Below, piece by piece: positions 10,950 through 20,649 of a stretch of DNA of 64,000 nt. Both the position numbers and the translations under genes were made by a program. The number at the start of each line of letters is the position of its first letter. The stretch's first letter is position 1. The notes under the pieces were generated by a model. The model made no database searches and was not told the DNA's origin. It was given only the letters and a program-made list of their open reading frames with translations. The DNA comes from Adiantum capillus-veneris (lineage: Eukaryota > Streptophyta > Polypodiopsida > Polypodiales > Pteridaceae). The stretch covers positions 157,518,793-157,582,792 of the forward strand of contig CM043958.1 in the NCBI GenBank assembly GCA_014529385.2, read 5' to 3'.

Positions 10950-11191
10950 CAAGATAAGAGGTCTACAAAACATAAGGGAACATACAACATAAAAGGGGAT
11001 CTTGTACAATAGTCTAGTATGAACCGCTAGTGAGCGAGGTGAGTAGATAAGTGTGCCATCACTCCAGTAGGTAGACTACCTTGGTATAGTACAGATGTAG
11101 TGTCATTGGCAAAGATATGCGTAGTACGATGATGATGACTATTGGTGGTAGTCATCCAAGAGTCATACATGTTGAGCTTGACATATCAACA
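10950..11191 (-). mobile_element. Truncated 3' LTR of the minus-strand copia element
   Basis: On the minus strand it begins TGTTGATATGTCAAGCTC after the polypurine tract and follows the LTR seen at 13,042 as far as CCTCTTATCTTG. It stops at about 10,950 against the gypsy LTR fragment, so the 3' part with the GT tract is lost. Confidence 0.7.
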
Positions 11192-11207
11192 CTCCCCCTC
11201 AAGCTCA
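11192..11207 (-). other. Polypurine tract of the minus-strand copia element
   Basis: On the minus strand, GAGCTTGAGGGGGAG lies immediately before the TGTTGA LTR start. The same tract precedes the LTRs at 15,200 and (as CTCGAGGGGGAG) 50,077. Confidence 0.8.
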
Positions 11208-11743
11208 AAACCATCTCTCATATGCCAAGCATTTCTCCAAACTAGCGTAGCTTTGTCGCTCCAAGGGCCTTTGTGAAGATATCTGCAACCTCATCATTCA
11301 TCTCCATGTACTCAAGGTAGATGTTGCCTACTAAGACCCTCTCTCTAATGAAGTGGTAGTGCATCTCAATGTGGCTTTTCTTGGCATGAAACATTGGATT
11401 TTGTGCCAATTGTATGTTGTTGAGGTTGCACAATAGATGATAACCGGCCTCTGTACCTATGTTGTAAAGTCGTGAAGTAGAAATCCCAACCATGCTACCT
11501 CACATGCACCACTACAGCACCCATGTACTCTGCCTTTGTACTCAAAAGAGAAATTTTAGGTTTCTTCTTGCTGTACCACGTGATAGCATCACTCCCAAGC
11601 GAGAACATGAATCCGGAAGACCTGCGTTCATATGTACTACCAGTCCAATCCGCAAATGTATAGCCATAGAGTTGCAGCTCCACATCACTATAAAAGAGTG
11701 TATAATCCAAAGTATCACTCACATAGCATAAAATGTGTCTCAT
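11208..11743 (-). pseudogene. Copia RNase H domain
   Basis: The frames contain LYGYTFADWTGSTYERRSSGFMFS (usual 'YGYTDADW'), LLSTKAEYMG (usual STEAEY), then HAKKSHIEMHYHFIRERV and EVADIFTKALG, the C-terminal signature of copia RNase H. A frame change near 11,495 and TAG codons disrupt it. The catalytic Asp of YTDAD is replaced (YTFAD). This domain degrades the RNA strand during cDNA synthesis; here it is inactive. Confidence 0.8.
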
Positions 11744-11958
11744 TTTAATGCGAAAACACCCATTTTAATGCGACAGCCATTGCAATACACACACTAATGG
11801 TATCCATTTGTTTCAACACCCATTTTAATGCGACAGCCATTGCAATAAACAAATGGGTGTGTATTGCAATGGCTGTCGCATTAAAATGGATCCATTTGTT
11901 TCAACACCCATTTTAATGCGACAGCCATTGCAATACACACACGAATGGTATCCATTTT
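11741..11958 (-). repeat. Rearranged copies of one RT segment (direct plus inverted)
   Basis: A ~27-bp segment beginning CATTTTAATGCGACAGCC (+ strand) occurs at 11,761, 11,821 and 11,909. It recurs inverted at 11,862-11,888, with a partial copy at 11,741. The first two are exactly 60 bases apart. Read on the coding (minus) strand the segment encodes IAMAVALKWVLKQMD, the normal RT block equivalent to IAVAASRGWIMHQMD of the copia element at 48.8 kb. The rest of the RT core, including the YVDD region, is gone. Confidence 0.75.
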
Positions 11959-11960
11959 AG

Positions 11961-13036
11961 CTATGAGGCTAAACTTCTCCTCATAATCAATCCATAGGCC
12001 TTTGCATAACCTTTGGCCACAAGTCTAGCCTTGTACCTGCTCACACTACCATCAACATTATGCTTTATTTTGTAAACCCTCTTACATCCCATTGCCTTCT
12101 TATGCTTTGGTAATGGCACCCATTCCCATGTTCCATTTGCATCAAGTGCATTCATCTCTTCATCCATATATTTCCACCATTTTTCATCCTTGACAGCATC
12201 CTCAAAACATGTGGGTTCTACTTCCTCTGTAATCTTCGCCATAAATGCACAATGATGAGCCACATAACTATCATGAGTCTGTCTTTGCACATGATCTCTT
12301 GCTCTTTCAGAAATATGTGGTTGAGGATCACTTCTAGGAGTCCTATTCTGTACTTGCATCTGGAGTCTTCACAGAGGGTATGCAAAACTCCTCATACAAA
12401 CTCTGCTCAAAATCACTACTATCACCGTCATCATAACCAACACTCAAATTTGGTAACTTAGGGGCATTATCAACTTTTTCCTTTCTTTTCTTTGATACAT
12501 TTGAGGAGTTTGCAGGACTCACTCTTTCACATAACCTGCCACTCCATGGATTCTCACCATGACTCGCACTAGAGGACCCTTGCGTCCCACTCAAAACTTG
12601 TAACTGTGCACCTGTATTTTTTGCACCCACATTCTCTCTTACATCAGCTACCATATTATCTTTTACATCAGCATACCAACTTGCCATTTCGTCAAAAACA
12701 ACATCCTTACTCACCCTCAATTTACACTTCTACCCTTTTTTCTCAAGGGAGTAGCCAACGAATACACATTTTTTTGCGTTTGGATCAAGCTTACTTCTTA
12801 GCTCATTTGGCACATGCACATAGTCAATATATCCAAACACTTTAAAATTTGATACATCTAGTTTTTCAACACTGAACTTTCTTCCAATGTCATATCATAT
12901 CATGTACTACAGCAATAGAGGTCCTGTTCATAATGTAGACACTTGTAGCATCAGTCTCATGTCAATAACAATGAGGCATGTTCTTCTCATTTATCAACAC
13001 TCTAGCAACCTCTGCAATGTGTATGTTCTTCCACTC
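11961..13036 (-). pseudogene. Copia integrase C-terminal part and RT N-terminal part
   Basis: From right to left the frame reads TEWKNIHIAEVARVLINEKN (end of integrase core), then VFGYIDYVHVPNELRSKLDP, KDVVFDEMASWYAD, then a hydrophilic linker. The RT entry follows (PTCFEDAVKDEKWWKYMDEE, GTWEWVPLPKHKKAMGCKRV), ending YAKAYGLIMRRS at the rearranged repeat. It aligns block for block with 47.7-48.8 kb of the copia element on the other strand. It is broken by frameshifts and TAG codons. Confidence 0.8.
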
Positions 13037-13041
13037 AGTAA
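13037..13041 (+). repeat. Target-site duplication, left copy (AGTAA)
   Basis: Five bases immediately before the LTR at 13,042. They pair with AGCAA at 15,558-15,562, differing by one C/T transition. Confidence 0.7.
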
Positions 13042-13341
13042 TGTTGAGATGTCAAGCTCAACATGTACGACTCTTGGATGACTATCACCGACATTCATCA
13101 TCACTGGCCTGCCTTGGTGGATACGCATATCTTTGCCAGTGATACTACAACTGGACTACACCGATTTGGTCTACCTACCAGAGTGATGGCACACTTGCCT
13201 ACTCACGTCACTCACTAGTGGTTCATACTAGACCGTTGTACTAGTTTCCCTTTTATATTGTATCTTCCCTTATGTTTTGTAGACCTCTTATCTTGAGTTT
13301 TTGGTGAAGAAGAAGAAGTACATTTTTTTACCTCCATCTTT

Positions 13342-13372
<31 letters not shown>

Positions 13373-13413
13373 CTTGCAAGAGCTCAAGCACTCTTCTTCT
13401 CTATATCTTGGTA
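13042..13413 (+). mobile_element. 5' LTR of the nested copia element
   Basis: It starts TGTTGAGATGTCAAGCTC and ends CTTGGTA before the primer site, where the sister LTR has the canonical CTTGACA. It contains a (TG)n tract at 13,341-13,371 at the same position as the GT tracts of the other LTRs of this family. Confidence 0.85.
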
Positions 13414-13429
13414 TGGTATCAGACCCTGG
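13414..13429 (+). other. Primer-binding site (initiator tRNA-Met type)
   Basis: TGGTATCAGACCCTGG abuts the LTR. The common plant copia site is TGGTATCAGAGC. Confidence 0.8.
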
Positions 13430-13834
13430 TTGTCTCTGAGGAGCTTTGAGTAGCAAGAAGGAGCAGCCTAGGAAGTTGCTTTGATATTCGCAGGAGCCGT
13501 TGTCAATGATCTTTGATTCACGTGATTGCACTTGGAGAGTGTGTTGTATTAGGATTCTATTAGTCTTTGGACTACCATTGTGCAGTTAGATATTACATTT
13601 CGGGTACATTTTGACACACGTTTTGGAGTTAGATTGCGTTCGCATGCAGAAATGCTAAGGTTTGGGATTTTGCAAATCTACATATAGGTGGTGCAGAGAG
13701 CTTCGGTTTGGTTGTAGTGTGCACATACACTATTTAGTACAATGAAACAGGTGTATATATGCAAATTGTGATTATAGGTGGTAACCGACTATTTTTAGCA
13801 AGTTGCTCGAAGACTATGTGGAAGGGGTGGAAAC

Positions 13835-14722
13835 ATGTCGTCCAAAAATGATTGGCTCAGCCAGGTTGTCAGTGAAAAGCTAGACAAGAACAAATTCCAT
13901 GCTTGGAAGTTCAGAATGACCAATTTCCTTATGGACAAAGGTTATTGGGACTACATTGATGGAGAGCATGAGATATCACGAACATTGCCAGAGGAATGTG
14001 CGAGTGCTGCACAAATTAAGACATTTAAAGATTGGAATCAAGGAGCTCAAAAGGTTATTTACTGGCTTTTTGTATGATTGGGCATATACAAGATGTTCAA
14101 TCTCTTAAGGAGACTTGGGACACTTTATTGTCATTGGATAGGACCAACACAAAGGCAAGGAAGTTGCAGTTGAAGAGTAGCTGAATACTGTGTAGAAGAA
14201 ATATATGTCCATCAATGCTATTTGTTGAAGAGAAAGAACATATGTGAGTCACTTGCATCGATTGGTTTTACAAAAAATGATGATAATAAAGTAGAAGTCT
14301 ATCTGCAAGGTTTGAGTCCTGAGTAAAAACAGTTTAAAATTGGCATTCATCTTGGAGAGAACATTCCCTTGTTTAGAGATTTAGTGTCCTTATCGATTGT
14401 GGAAGATAAGGAACTTGAGGAAGACTCCTCTACATAGAGTGGAAACAATTATGAACAGGTCCTTTTCAACAACACAGGAAGAGGAAGAGGACATGGTACT
14501 ACAAGTCGTGGACGAGGCCGAGGAAGAAGCAACCACCAAGCACAACAACAAAACAACAATCAGGGTCAGAACACAGGTGGTGGTTGAGGAAACTTTCAAG
14601 GCAGGGGGAATCCAAGCGGTGGTGGAAATGCTCAGTGCAATAAGTAGGTCAATACAAAAATGTAGCATGTTGGGGTTGTGGAAGACATGGTCACTTTGAA
14701 CGTGACTACTAGGCAGGAGGCA
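13835..14722 (+). pseudogene. Copia gag (UBN2-type) with zinc-knuckle remnant
   Basis: The protein starts MSSKNDWLSQVVSEKLDKNK and continues FHAWKFRMTNFLMDKGYWDYIDG, the typical copia gag N-terminus (MGYWDYV-like). After frame changes there is KLQLK...LSINDY-type sequence, a Gly/Arg-rich tail, and a degenerate zinc knuckle near 14,670-14,712 (CWGCGRHGHFERDY-like, last Cys lost). Gag forms the particle and binds RNA. Multiple TAG codons and frameshifts inactivate it. Confidence 0.75.
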
Positions 14723-14776
14723 ACAAAACAATTATGCAACCACTAGCATGAATGTAGATGTTCCCGAGAGGCTATT

Positions 14777-15036
14777 GTGATGCAGCACATGTTGAATACT
14801 ATGTCTGCAAATGTGGAAAAATCAAGTGATAATGTCTGGTATGTGGATTATGGTGCATCAAATCACATGACTAGCCATGGTGAATGGTTTAAGGAAATGC
14901 ATACTTTACAAAGTCGTGGTTATGTAGAAACTGGGGATGATAATGCACATTCTATTATGCATACAAGAAATGTGTCATTGTCTATGTAAGATGGTAAAGT
15001 GAAGTACTTGGCTTATATACCGGATGTACCCAACAA
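14777..15036 (+). pseudogene. Copia protease remnant
   Basis: MQHMLNTMSANVEKSS leads to VWYVDYGASNHMTSHGEWF, the copia aspartic protease start. The catalytic triplet DSG is DYG here. The frame stops at TAA (14,987) and is cut at about 15,037 by the internal deletion. Confidence 0.75.
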
Positions 15037-15185
15037 CTTCATCAGAGAGAGGGCCTTAGCAGGTGACATCCACCTACAATACGTGGCAACGAGATGAGTA
15101 GGTTGCAGATATCGTCACGAAGGCCCTTGGAGTGGCAAAGCTACGGTGGTTTCAAGTGATGCTTGGCATACGGGATATGGCATTG
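15037..15185 (+). pseudogene. Copia RNase H C-terminal tail
   Basis: FIRERALAGDIHLQYVATR, a stop, then VADIVTKALGVAKLRWFQVML matches the last ~50 residues of copia pol (compare RVLAGDIDLVYVSTEEQIAD at 50.0 kb). It is fused to protease sequence by a deletion of roughly 3 kb. Confidence 0.75.
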
Positions 15186-15199
15186 AGCTTGAGGGGGAG
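15186..15199 (+). other. Polypurine tract of the nested copia element
   Basis: GAGCTTGAGGGGGAG directly precedes the 3' LTR start at 15,200. Confidence 0.8.
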
Positions 15200-15557
15200 T
15201 GTTGATATGTCAATCTCAACATGTACACCTCTTGGGTGACTATCACTGCCAACAGCCATCATCACTAGTGTGCCTTGGTGGATACATATATCTTCACCAG
15301 TGATACTGCAACTGGACTACACCGAGCTGGTCTACCTGCCGGAGTGATGGCACACTTGCCTACTCACCTCACTCACTAGCGGTTCATACTAGACCATTGT
15401 ACGAGTTTCCCTTTTATGTTGTATCTTTGCGTATGTTTTTGTAGACCTCTTATCTTGAACTTTTGGTGAAGAAGAAGAAATGCACTCTTTTGCCTCCATT
15501 TTTTTTGGTGTGTGTGATTGCAAGAGCTCAACCTCTCTCCTTCTCTATATCTTGACA
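15200..15557 (+). mobile_element. 3' LTR of the nested copia element
   Basis: It begins TGTTGATATGTCAATCTC, ends TATCTTGACA, and matches the 5' LTR along its length. The GT tract is short here (~10 bases). The LTR pair differs at many sites, so the insertion is not recent. Confidence 0.85.
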
Positions 15558-15562
15558 AGCAA
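15558..15562 (+). repeat. Target-site duplication, right copy (AGCAA)
   Basis: Pairs with AGTAA at 13,037-13,041 with one transition. It lies inside the integrase frame of the host copia element. Confidence 0.7.
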
Positions 15563-16085
15563 CACCAGTTTGCTATGGAGTATACCTGCATGAAAACTAC
15601 CTCTAAATTCCATGCTTTTTCAAAAAGCCATTGAATTCATTGGAAAAGTATTCTCCCCCTCTATCAGACCTCAAGCACTTTACATGTTTCCCAGTCTGTT
15701 TTTCAACCATAACTTTGAAATTTTGAAAATGCATAAACACCTCACTTTTTTGCTTCATAAAGTAGACCCCTATCTTCCTCGTATGGTCATCAATGAAACT
15801 CACATAGTATCTACATCCACCCATAGATGCAGTCTTTATCGGACCCCATACATATGTATGCATTAAATCCAAACATTCCCACATACATGCTTATCATGAG
15901 GAAAGGATGATTTTTCCTGCTTTCCAAATTGACAAGCTTTCTAACTTTCTATATTTCAGCAACTTTAAATGAAGGTAGATCTATAACCATCTCTTTAGTT
16001 TGCATCATTTTCAGCCTTTGCAAATTTACATGACCAATACGTTTGTGCCAAATCTCTGTATCTAGAACAACACCTGCACCTCATG
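15563..16085 (-). pseudogene. Copia GAG-pre-integrase and integrase core, N-terminal part
   Basis: From right to left: EIWHKRIGHVNLQRLKMM (pre-integrase His motif), a degraded zinc region, then LMHTYVWGPIKTASMGGCRY with SFIDDHTRK, and CLRSDRGGEYFSNEF holding the second catalytic Asp. The first catalytic Asp (normally HTDVCGP) reads HTYVWGP. Near the nested insertion, three TAG codons occupy positions where the 47.6-kb copy has amino acids in the HGIRRQF...RYTPQQNG block. Confidence 0.8.
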
Positions 16086-16968
16086 CAAACATGGCAACAT
16101 TCACTTCAAACACATTTACATCAAAAGTAAACATTCTACCCACTTTCTTTCCTTCTGTAACCACAAATAGCCTCTCGAGCTCATCTGCATTCCTGCTAGT
16201 GGTTTCATTATTGTTTTGCTGCCTCCTATCTGGATAGTCACGTTCAAAGTGACCATATCTTCCACAGCCCCAACATACTATTTTTTTGTGTTGACCTACA
16301 TTATTGCGCTGAGCATTTCCACCACCTCTTGGATTCCTCCTGCCTTGAAGTTTCTTCAACCACCACTTGTGTTCTGACCCTGATTGTTATTTTGTTGGTG
16401 TGCTTGGTGGTTGCCTCTTCCTCGGCCTTGTCCATGACTCGTAGTACCCCGTCCTCTTCCTCTTCCTCTATTGTTGAAAAGGACCTGTTTAGAATTGTTT
16501 CCACCCTGTGTAGAGGCGTCTTCCTCAAGTTCCTTCTCTTCCACAATCGATAAAGACACTAAATCTGTAAACGAGGGAATGTTCTCTCCAAGATGACTGC
16601 CAATTTTAAAGTGTTTGTACTCAGGACCCAAATCTCACAGACAGACTTCTACTTTATCATCATCATCGACTGTAACACTAATCGATGCAAGTGACTCACA
16701 TATGTTCTTTCTCTTTAGCAAATAGTCATTGATGGACATGTAGTTCTTCTGCACAGTATTCAGCTCAATCTTCAATTCTAGCTTCCTTGCCTTTTGTGTT
16801 GGTCATATTCAATGATAGTAAAGTGTTCCAAGCCTCCTTAAGAGATTGAGCATCCTGTATATGCCCAATCATAGTGTCCTATACACTTATAGAAATCCAA
16901 TACATAACCTTTCGAGCTGGATTGAAATGGCTACTGACAAATTCAAGTGTGTTCAATAGGCTAGAGCA
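16086..16968 (-). pseudogene. Copia gag of the minus-strand element
   Basis: Segments include HIQDAQSLKEAWNTLLS, KHFKIGSHLGENIPSFTDLVS, a Gly-Arg tract (NNRGRGRGRGTTSHGQGRGR) and the knuckle CWGCGRYGHFERDY (final Cys replaced by Tyr). The sequence then passes from ADELERLFVV directly into TEGKKVGRMF, skipping the protease domain that lies between these blocks in the 46.7-47.1 kb element. Several frameshifts are present. The 5' end is lost at the junction with gypsy sequence at about 16,970. Confidence 0.75.
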
Positions 16969-16974
16969 CCAAAA

Positions 16975-17560
16975 ATAGTCTTTAAATTGAGTTTCTATTT
17001 AGGATATATCAGATTTTACAAGAGGTTTGTTCACATGTTTGTAGCAAAGGCATTGCCTCTATATGAATTAACCAAGAAAGAAAACAAGTTTATTGTACTG
17101 AAGAATTGGAGCAAAGCTTTCAATGCTTAAAGGATGCAATCAACAGCAGGAAGACAATCCTTTGCCAGCCAAACTTGGATGTGATTTTGTATATACATGC
17201 TGATGCGTCTAAAATGGAGATGGAGGCTATACTGGGTCAGCCTGATGGGAAGACAAACTACCTAGTCTACTTTGCCAGTCGCAGATTTAGCCTTGTTGAG
17301 CAAGGTTACTCGACCACTGAGAGAGAAGTACTAGGGATGGCATTCAAATTATCTATTGGGAAAGTTGTTTCATTTCTATGTGGACCATCAAACACTTCTC
17401 TTTTCAATTAGCAAAGTGATCATTCAAGGAAGGTTCATCAGATGGATGATGTTTTTGATGGAGTTTGAATTCAAAATATCTCACAAACTAGGCAAAACAC
17501 ATTATGGTACTGATTCTCTTTCTAGAAGCATAGAAGGACATTCTAAAACATCACTATGAG
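16975..17560 (+). pseudogene. Ty3/gypsy RT end and RNase H fragment
   Basis: FLGYIRFYKRFVHMFVAKAL corresponds to the gypsy block GYYRRFI..FA..A.PL. Next come LTKKENKF, a linker, LDVILYIHADASKMEMEAIL (RNase H Asp), NYLVYFASRRFS and EQGYSTTEREVLGMAF. After a frameshift the frame reads ISHKLGKTHYGTDSLSR. TAG replaces Gln in one place. Only about 195 codons remain, fused upstream to copia and downstream to the family A element. Confidence 0.75.
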
Positions 17561-17564
17561 ATGA

Positions 17565-20105
17565 ACCGGTACATGCTAAACACAATAGTAAACCAATAAA
17601 ACACAGCAAGCCACACTAGCAGATACATAAGGTCCAGGTGTGCCTCAGACCCAGTTGACGGTTCTAGCACCTCCAGTTCAACTTAGGAAACCATATCAGC
17701 TACAACGCCTTCAACAAAAACCACTACATTGCAAGATGATAGTGCAATAACCAGATAAGGCAATTGTGCCTTACCTTACCCCTTTTATTGCCTATGAAAC
17801 ATGACAAAAAAATTTGGATACCATAACAGATGGTCGTGTCACAACTATGATGTCCGGATCAAACACAATTTCCTAAGCTATGGGACAACTAACAGAAAGC
17901 TCCAGGGTCTGCAGTTATGGATCTTCAAACAGAGCTTCAAGAGACCAAGACAAAACTAGAAAAGGCCAATAATGAGCTGATTGATCTCACACAAAAGATG
18001 CTGCAAATGGCTGTCGAACATAATAATGATGATAGAATCATGGCCGCCTAGCAACACAACATTAGTCAACTCTAGAAGGACAAGCAAGGAATGATTGAGG
18101 AAAGACAATTAGACAAGAAATCCACGATTGAGGTGTAGGGCAGATTAGAAGAGAAATAGTCTACTCTAAAGTACCTAATGGCCAATCACCACACTCTGAG
18201 ACAGGCAATGATAGTAAAGTATATATAAATCTTTATTAGACATTGCTGATCCAAAAGGAAATCTTACAGTGAATATGGAAGGTTTGCGAAATCTATTCAA
18301 ATATATGAAGTCAAACTTAGAGGAAAAATTAGAGCAATATACTGATGCCCTTGTCAATCAAGTTTTAGTTGAATACATAAAGAATGAGGATGCCGAGGAA
18401 GATGAAGAAGAAGACCAAGAGAAAGACAAAGACTAGGGGGAGGACATAGGAGTTTGGTCATGAGGATGACGACAATGATGAAGATGATGACCAGCCAACC
18501 TTGGATTCTGCAACTAGAAGAAATCTATTCACACAAAGTACTGGTGCAACCAATCACGCTGACCAACCTCATAACCAAACTAAAAATTAGAGTCAGTCTG
18601 ATTTTCAAGAGCAATCTCAAACACAAGGCCATATTGGTTTCTAGTAGGTACAACACAACTGAACATTGTTTTATATACACCAGGGAACCAAAAAAAGGCC
18701 AGAGACCAGGCTAGTGGAGTCTTAGAATTTGAACGGGGTCATTCAATTGAGCTGCTAGCCTTAAATAAGACTTTGAGACGACAAAAAGAACCTCAAATTG
18801 AAGAATTTATTCATGATTAAATGGCCTACTAAGATATGGAGCACTTTTAGATATTGTATGTGGATGCTAGGAGGATGGTACATGCTTGGAAGGGCATGAG
18901 TCGTCAGCCAATATGTAAACTACCTCCACATTCAAGCTGTATACAAGTACTAGAAAGAGTCCCAAAGTGGTGGGTAACCAATGCTGATGTGGCAATAAAT
19001 CCAATTCTTAAGAAATTTTCCATCTACAACTTGAATTATTGGGTTTGCAATTGGAAATGATTGTTGGAACTAAACCCACATACCAATATATGAAAGACAT
19101 TAGAATTTAGATCAACGAGATGTTAATCCAGATGTAAAGTGCCAAAAGAGTGCTGGATCAAAGAGTAAAAGGTTTACTTAAGAATAATGTCACCGAAAGC
19201 AAAGGACGAAAGACTTAGGTGACCTTAAGAGAGCAAAAAACCAACCTAAAGATTCTAATTCACTTGGTTCTCATTACAAGAAAGATGATGCACTAGGAAA
19301 AATAGATGGTTCTCAACTTTTTGGAGTTTGTTTCGAATTCTCCAGTGCTGTTGTATGCCATATTAGCTAAGGAGGCAGAGCTATCAAGATTTTTCCCATC
19401 TCTCTGCCCCACACACCCTGAGCTAGTAGACCAACAACGCTATGTCAAGATAGTGGACGGGCTCAAAGATTGGTATGAAAATTCCACTGCTGAGTAGCTA
19501 GCCTGGAATCAAGTTATGCAAGATGCTCTGAAGAAAAACCAGGTTAATGAGCTGATCAACGACCTTTAGAAATTTCAGTTGAAGATGGGCTAGTGGAAGG
19601 TTTAGCTTTGGTGATTGATAAAGATTACAAACCAGCTCCTACAACTAACAATGGAAGCATCAAAGATACTAGAAAAGAAGCTGGCCAACAAGGAATCTTC
19701 TGAACCACAATTCAAAGAGATGGCCAAAATCCTCTTTTAAGCCAGACGCAAATGCAAATAGCCATTACCTTAGGGATGGATGCATACGGCATCATATTGT
19801 CACAAGCTGGCTAGAGCCAAACTCAACATGGGCAAACACACACTTTATGACCTTGAGACAAAAGCTTGGAACTCACTGACACCATATGAAGTTGAAATAA
19901 AGACAATCAAGAAGGACCAACTGGAAAAAGAAGCTATGTACTGCCTAATTTAGAAGGAGAACATTGATCTGGGTCCAAGCCCCAAAAACCATTCAAAGCT
20001 ATGCACAAACCTCCAAAAAAGAAGGTGCTAGACAAGAAAAGGGTCAGATGGATTGATAGGATAAAGGTTTAATATTTTTTGAAATTTTTGTATGTACTGA
20101 AATTT
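17565..20105 (+). pseudogene. Unknown family A ORF: coiled coil, acidic segment, C-terminal domain
   Basis: After a Ser/Thr-rich start, a heptad-like coiled coil runs from ~17,918 (MDLQTELQETKTKLEKANNE). A Glu/Asp-rich stretch follows at ~18,360-18,510. The C-terminal domain from ~19,040 is homologous to the ORF at 6.7-7.76 kb (PTYQYMKDIRI, VLNFLEFVSNSPVLLYAI, HTASYCHKLARAKL). Many stops interrupt it. Where the 7-kb copy can be aligned, TAG usually stands for Gln (for example G-stop-WKV against GQWKVQL). No pol domain lies between this ORF and the LTR. I cannot assign a function; a gag-like or RNA-binding role is only a guess. Confidence 0.6.
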
Positions 20106-20122
20106 AAGAAAGGGGGGAAGGA
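20106..20122 (+). other. Polypurine tract of the family A element
   Basis: AAGAAAGGGGGGAAGGA directly precedes the TGTAGAT LTR start. Confidence 0.75.
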
Positions 20123-20645
20123 TGTAGATGGGGGGAACGACCCTTAGAAGGCGACTGGATGGGCAGCTAGACTGGAAGTTTCTAGAGATAGTAATCACAG
20201 GCAGTAATCACAATAACTGAGACTATGCATAGATAGCCAGATCCTAGTAAGAGGCTTATAAATAAGGGGCCATTACATCATTTTGGGGACTTTTGAACTT
20301 ATAGGACTTCTAGTGGACTTTCAATCTTGAATTGAATTTATTCCTTTGTATCTTACTTCTTAGAGCTACATGCTCTTGTAATTCAAACCCATTGAGCTTA
20401 TGTCTCAACATTGTGCTTATTCTCATTTGGATATTCAATACGTAACCCTAGTTTCACTTCCCAGTCTCAGTGTCTATTTCCATTTCTAGTTCCCACTCTC
20501 AGTGGCATTTCCAATTATAGTTTTATCTTTCAGTGTGTCTTGTCGTAATTGAGGTCTTGACTGGTCTGAACTAACTCTAACCAGCAACTTGGAATAGCTA
20601 ACTAAACTAAGATATCAATGAAATTCTATCCAACTCATTCTAGAT
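20123..20645 (+). mobile_element. 3' LTR, TGTAGA family
   Basis: It starts TGTAGATGGGG. It shares long blocks with the 28,337-27,816 LTR on the minus strand: GGCCATTACATCATTTTGGG, CTACATGCTCTTGTAATT, TTATGTCTCAACATTGT, TCTGAACTAACTCTAACCA. A TATA-like CTTATAAATAAGG lies at about 20,257. The right boundary is approximate and the 5' LTR of this copy is absent. Confidence 0.75.
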
Positions 20646-20649
20646 AGCC

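Larger units (their letters stand above)
13042..15557 (+). mobile_element. Nested Ty1/copia deletion derivative (2.5 kb)
   Basis: Two LTRs (372 and 358 bp) flank a 1.8-kb interior with PBS, gag, part of protease, the last ~50 codons of RNase H, and polypurine tract. Integrase and all of RT are missing. Protease (KYLAYIPDVPNN) jumps at about 15,037 to the RNase H tail (FIRERALAGDIHLQYV). A near-perfect 5-bp duplication flanks it, and the interrupted integrase of the host element resumes on both sides. It cannot make pol and must have moved in trans or been deleted after insertion. Confidence 0.85.
10950..16968 (-). mobile_element. Ty1/copia element, minus strand, split by a nested insertion
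   Basis: The order from right to left is gag (16.96-16.1 kb), GAG-pre-integrase and integrase (to 15,563), the nested element, integrase remainder and RT N-terminus (13,036-11,961), a rearranged RT segment, RNase H (11.74-11.24 kb), polypurine tract and a truncated 3' LTR. The integrase frame resumes exactly across the nested element. The 5' LTR is missing; a gypsy fragment abuts gag at about 16,970. The protease domain is deleted, since gag passes straight into the TEGKKVGRMF segment. Confidence 0.8.
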
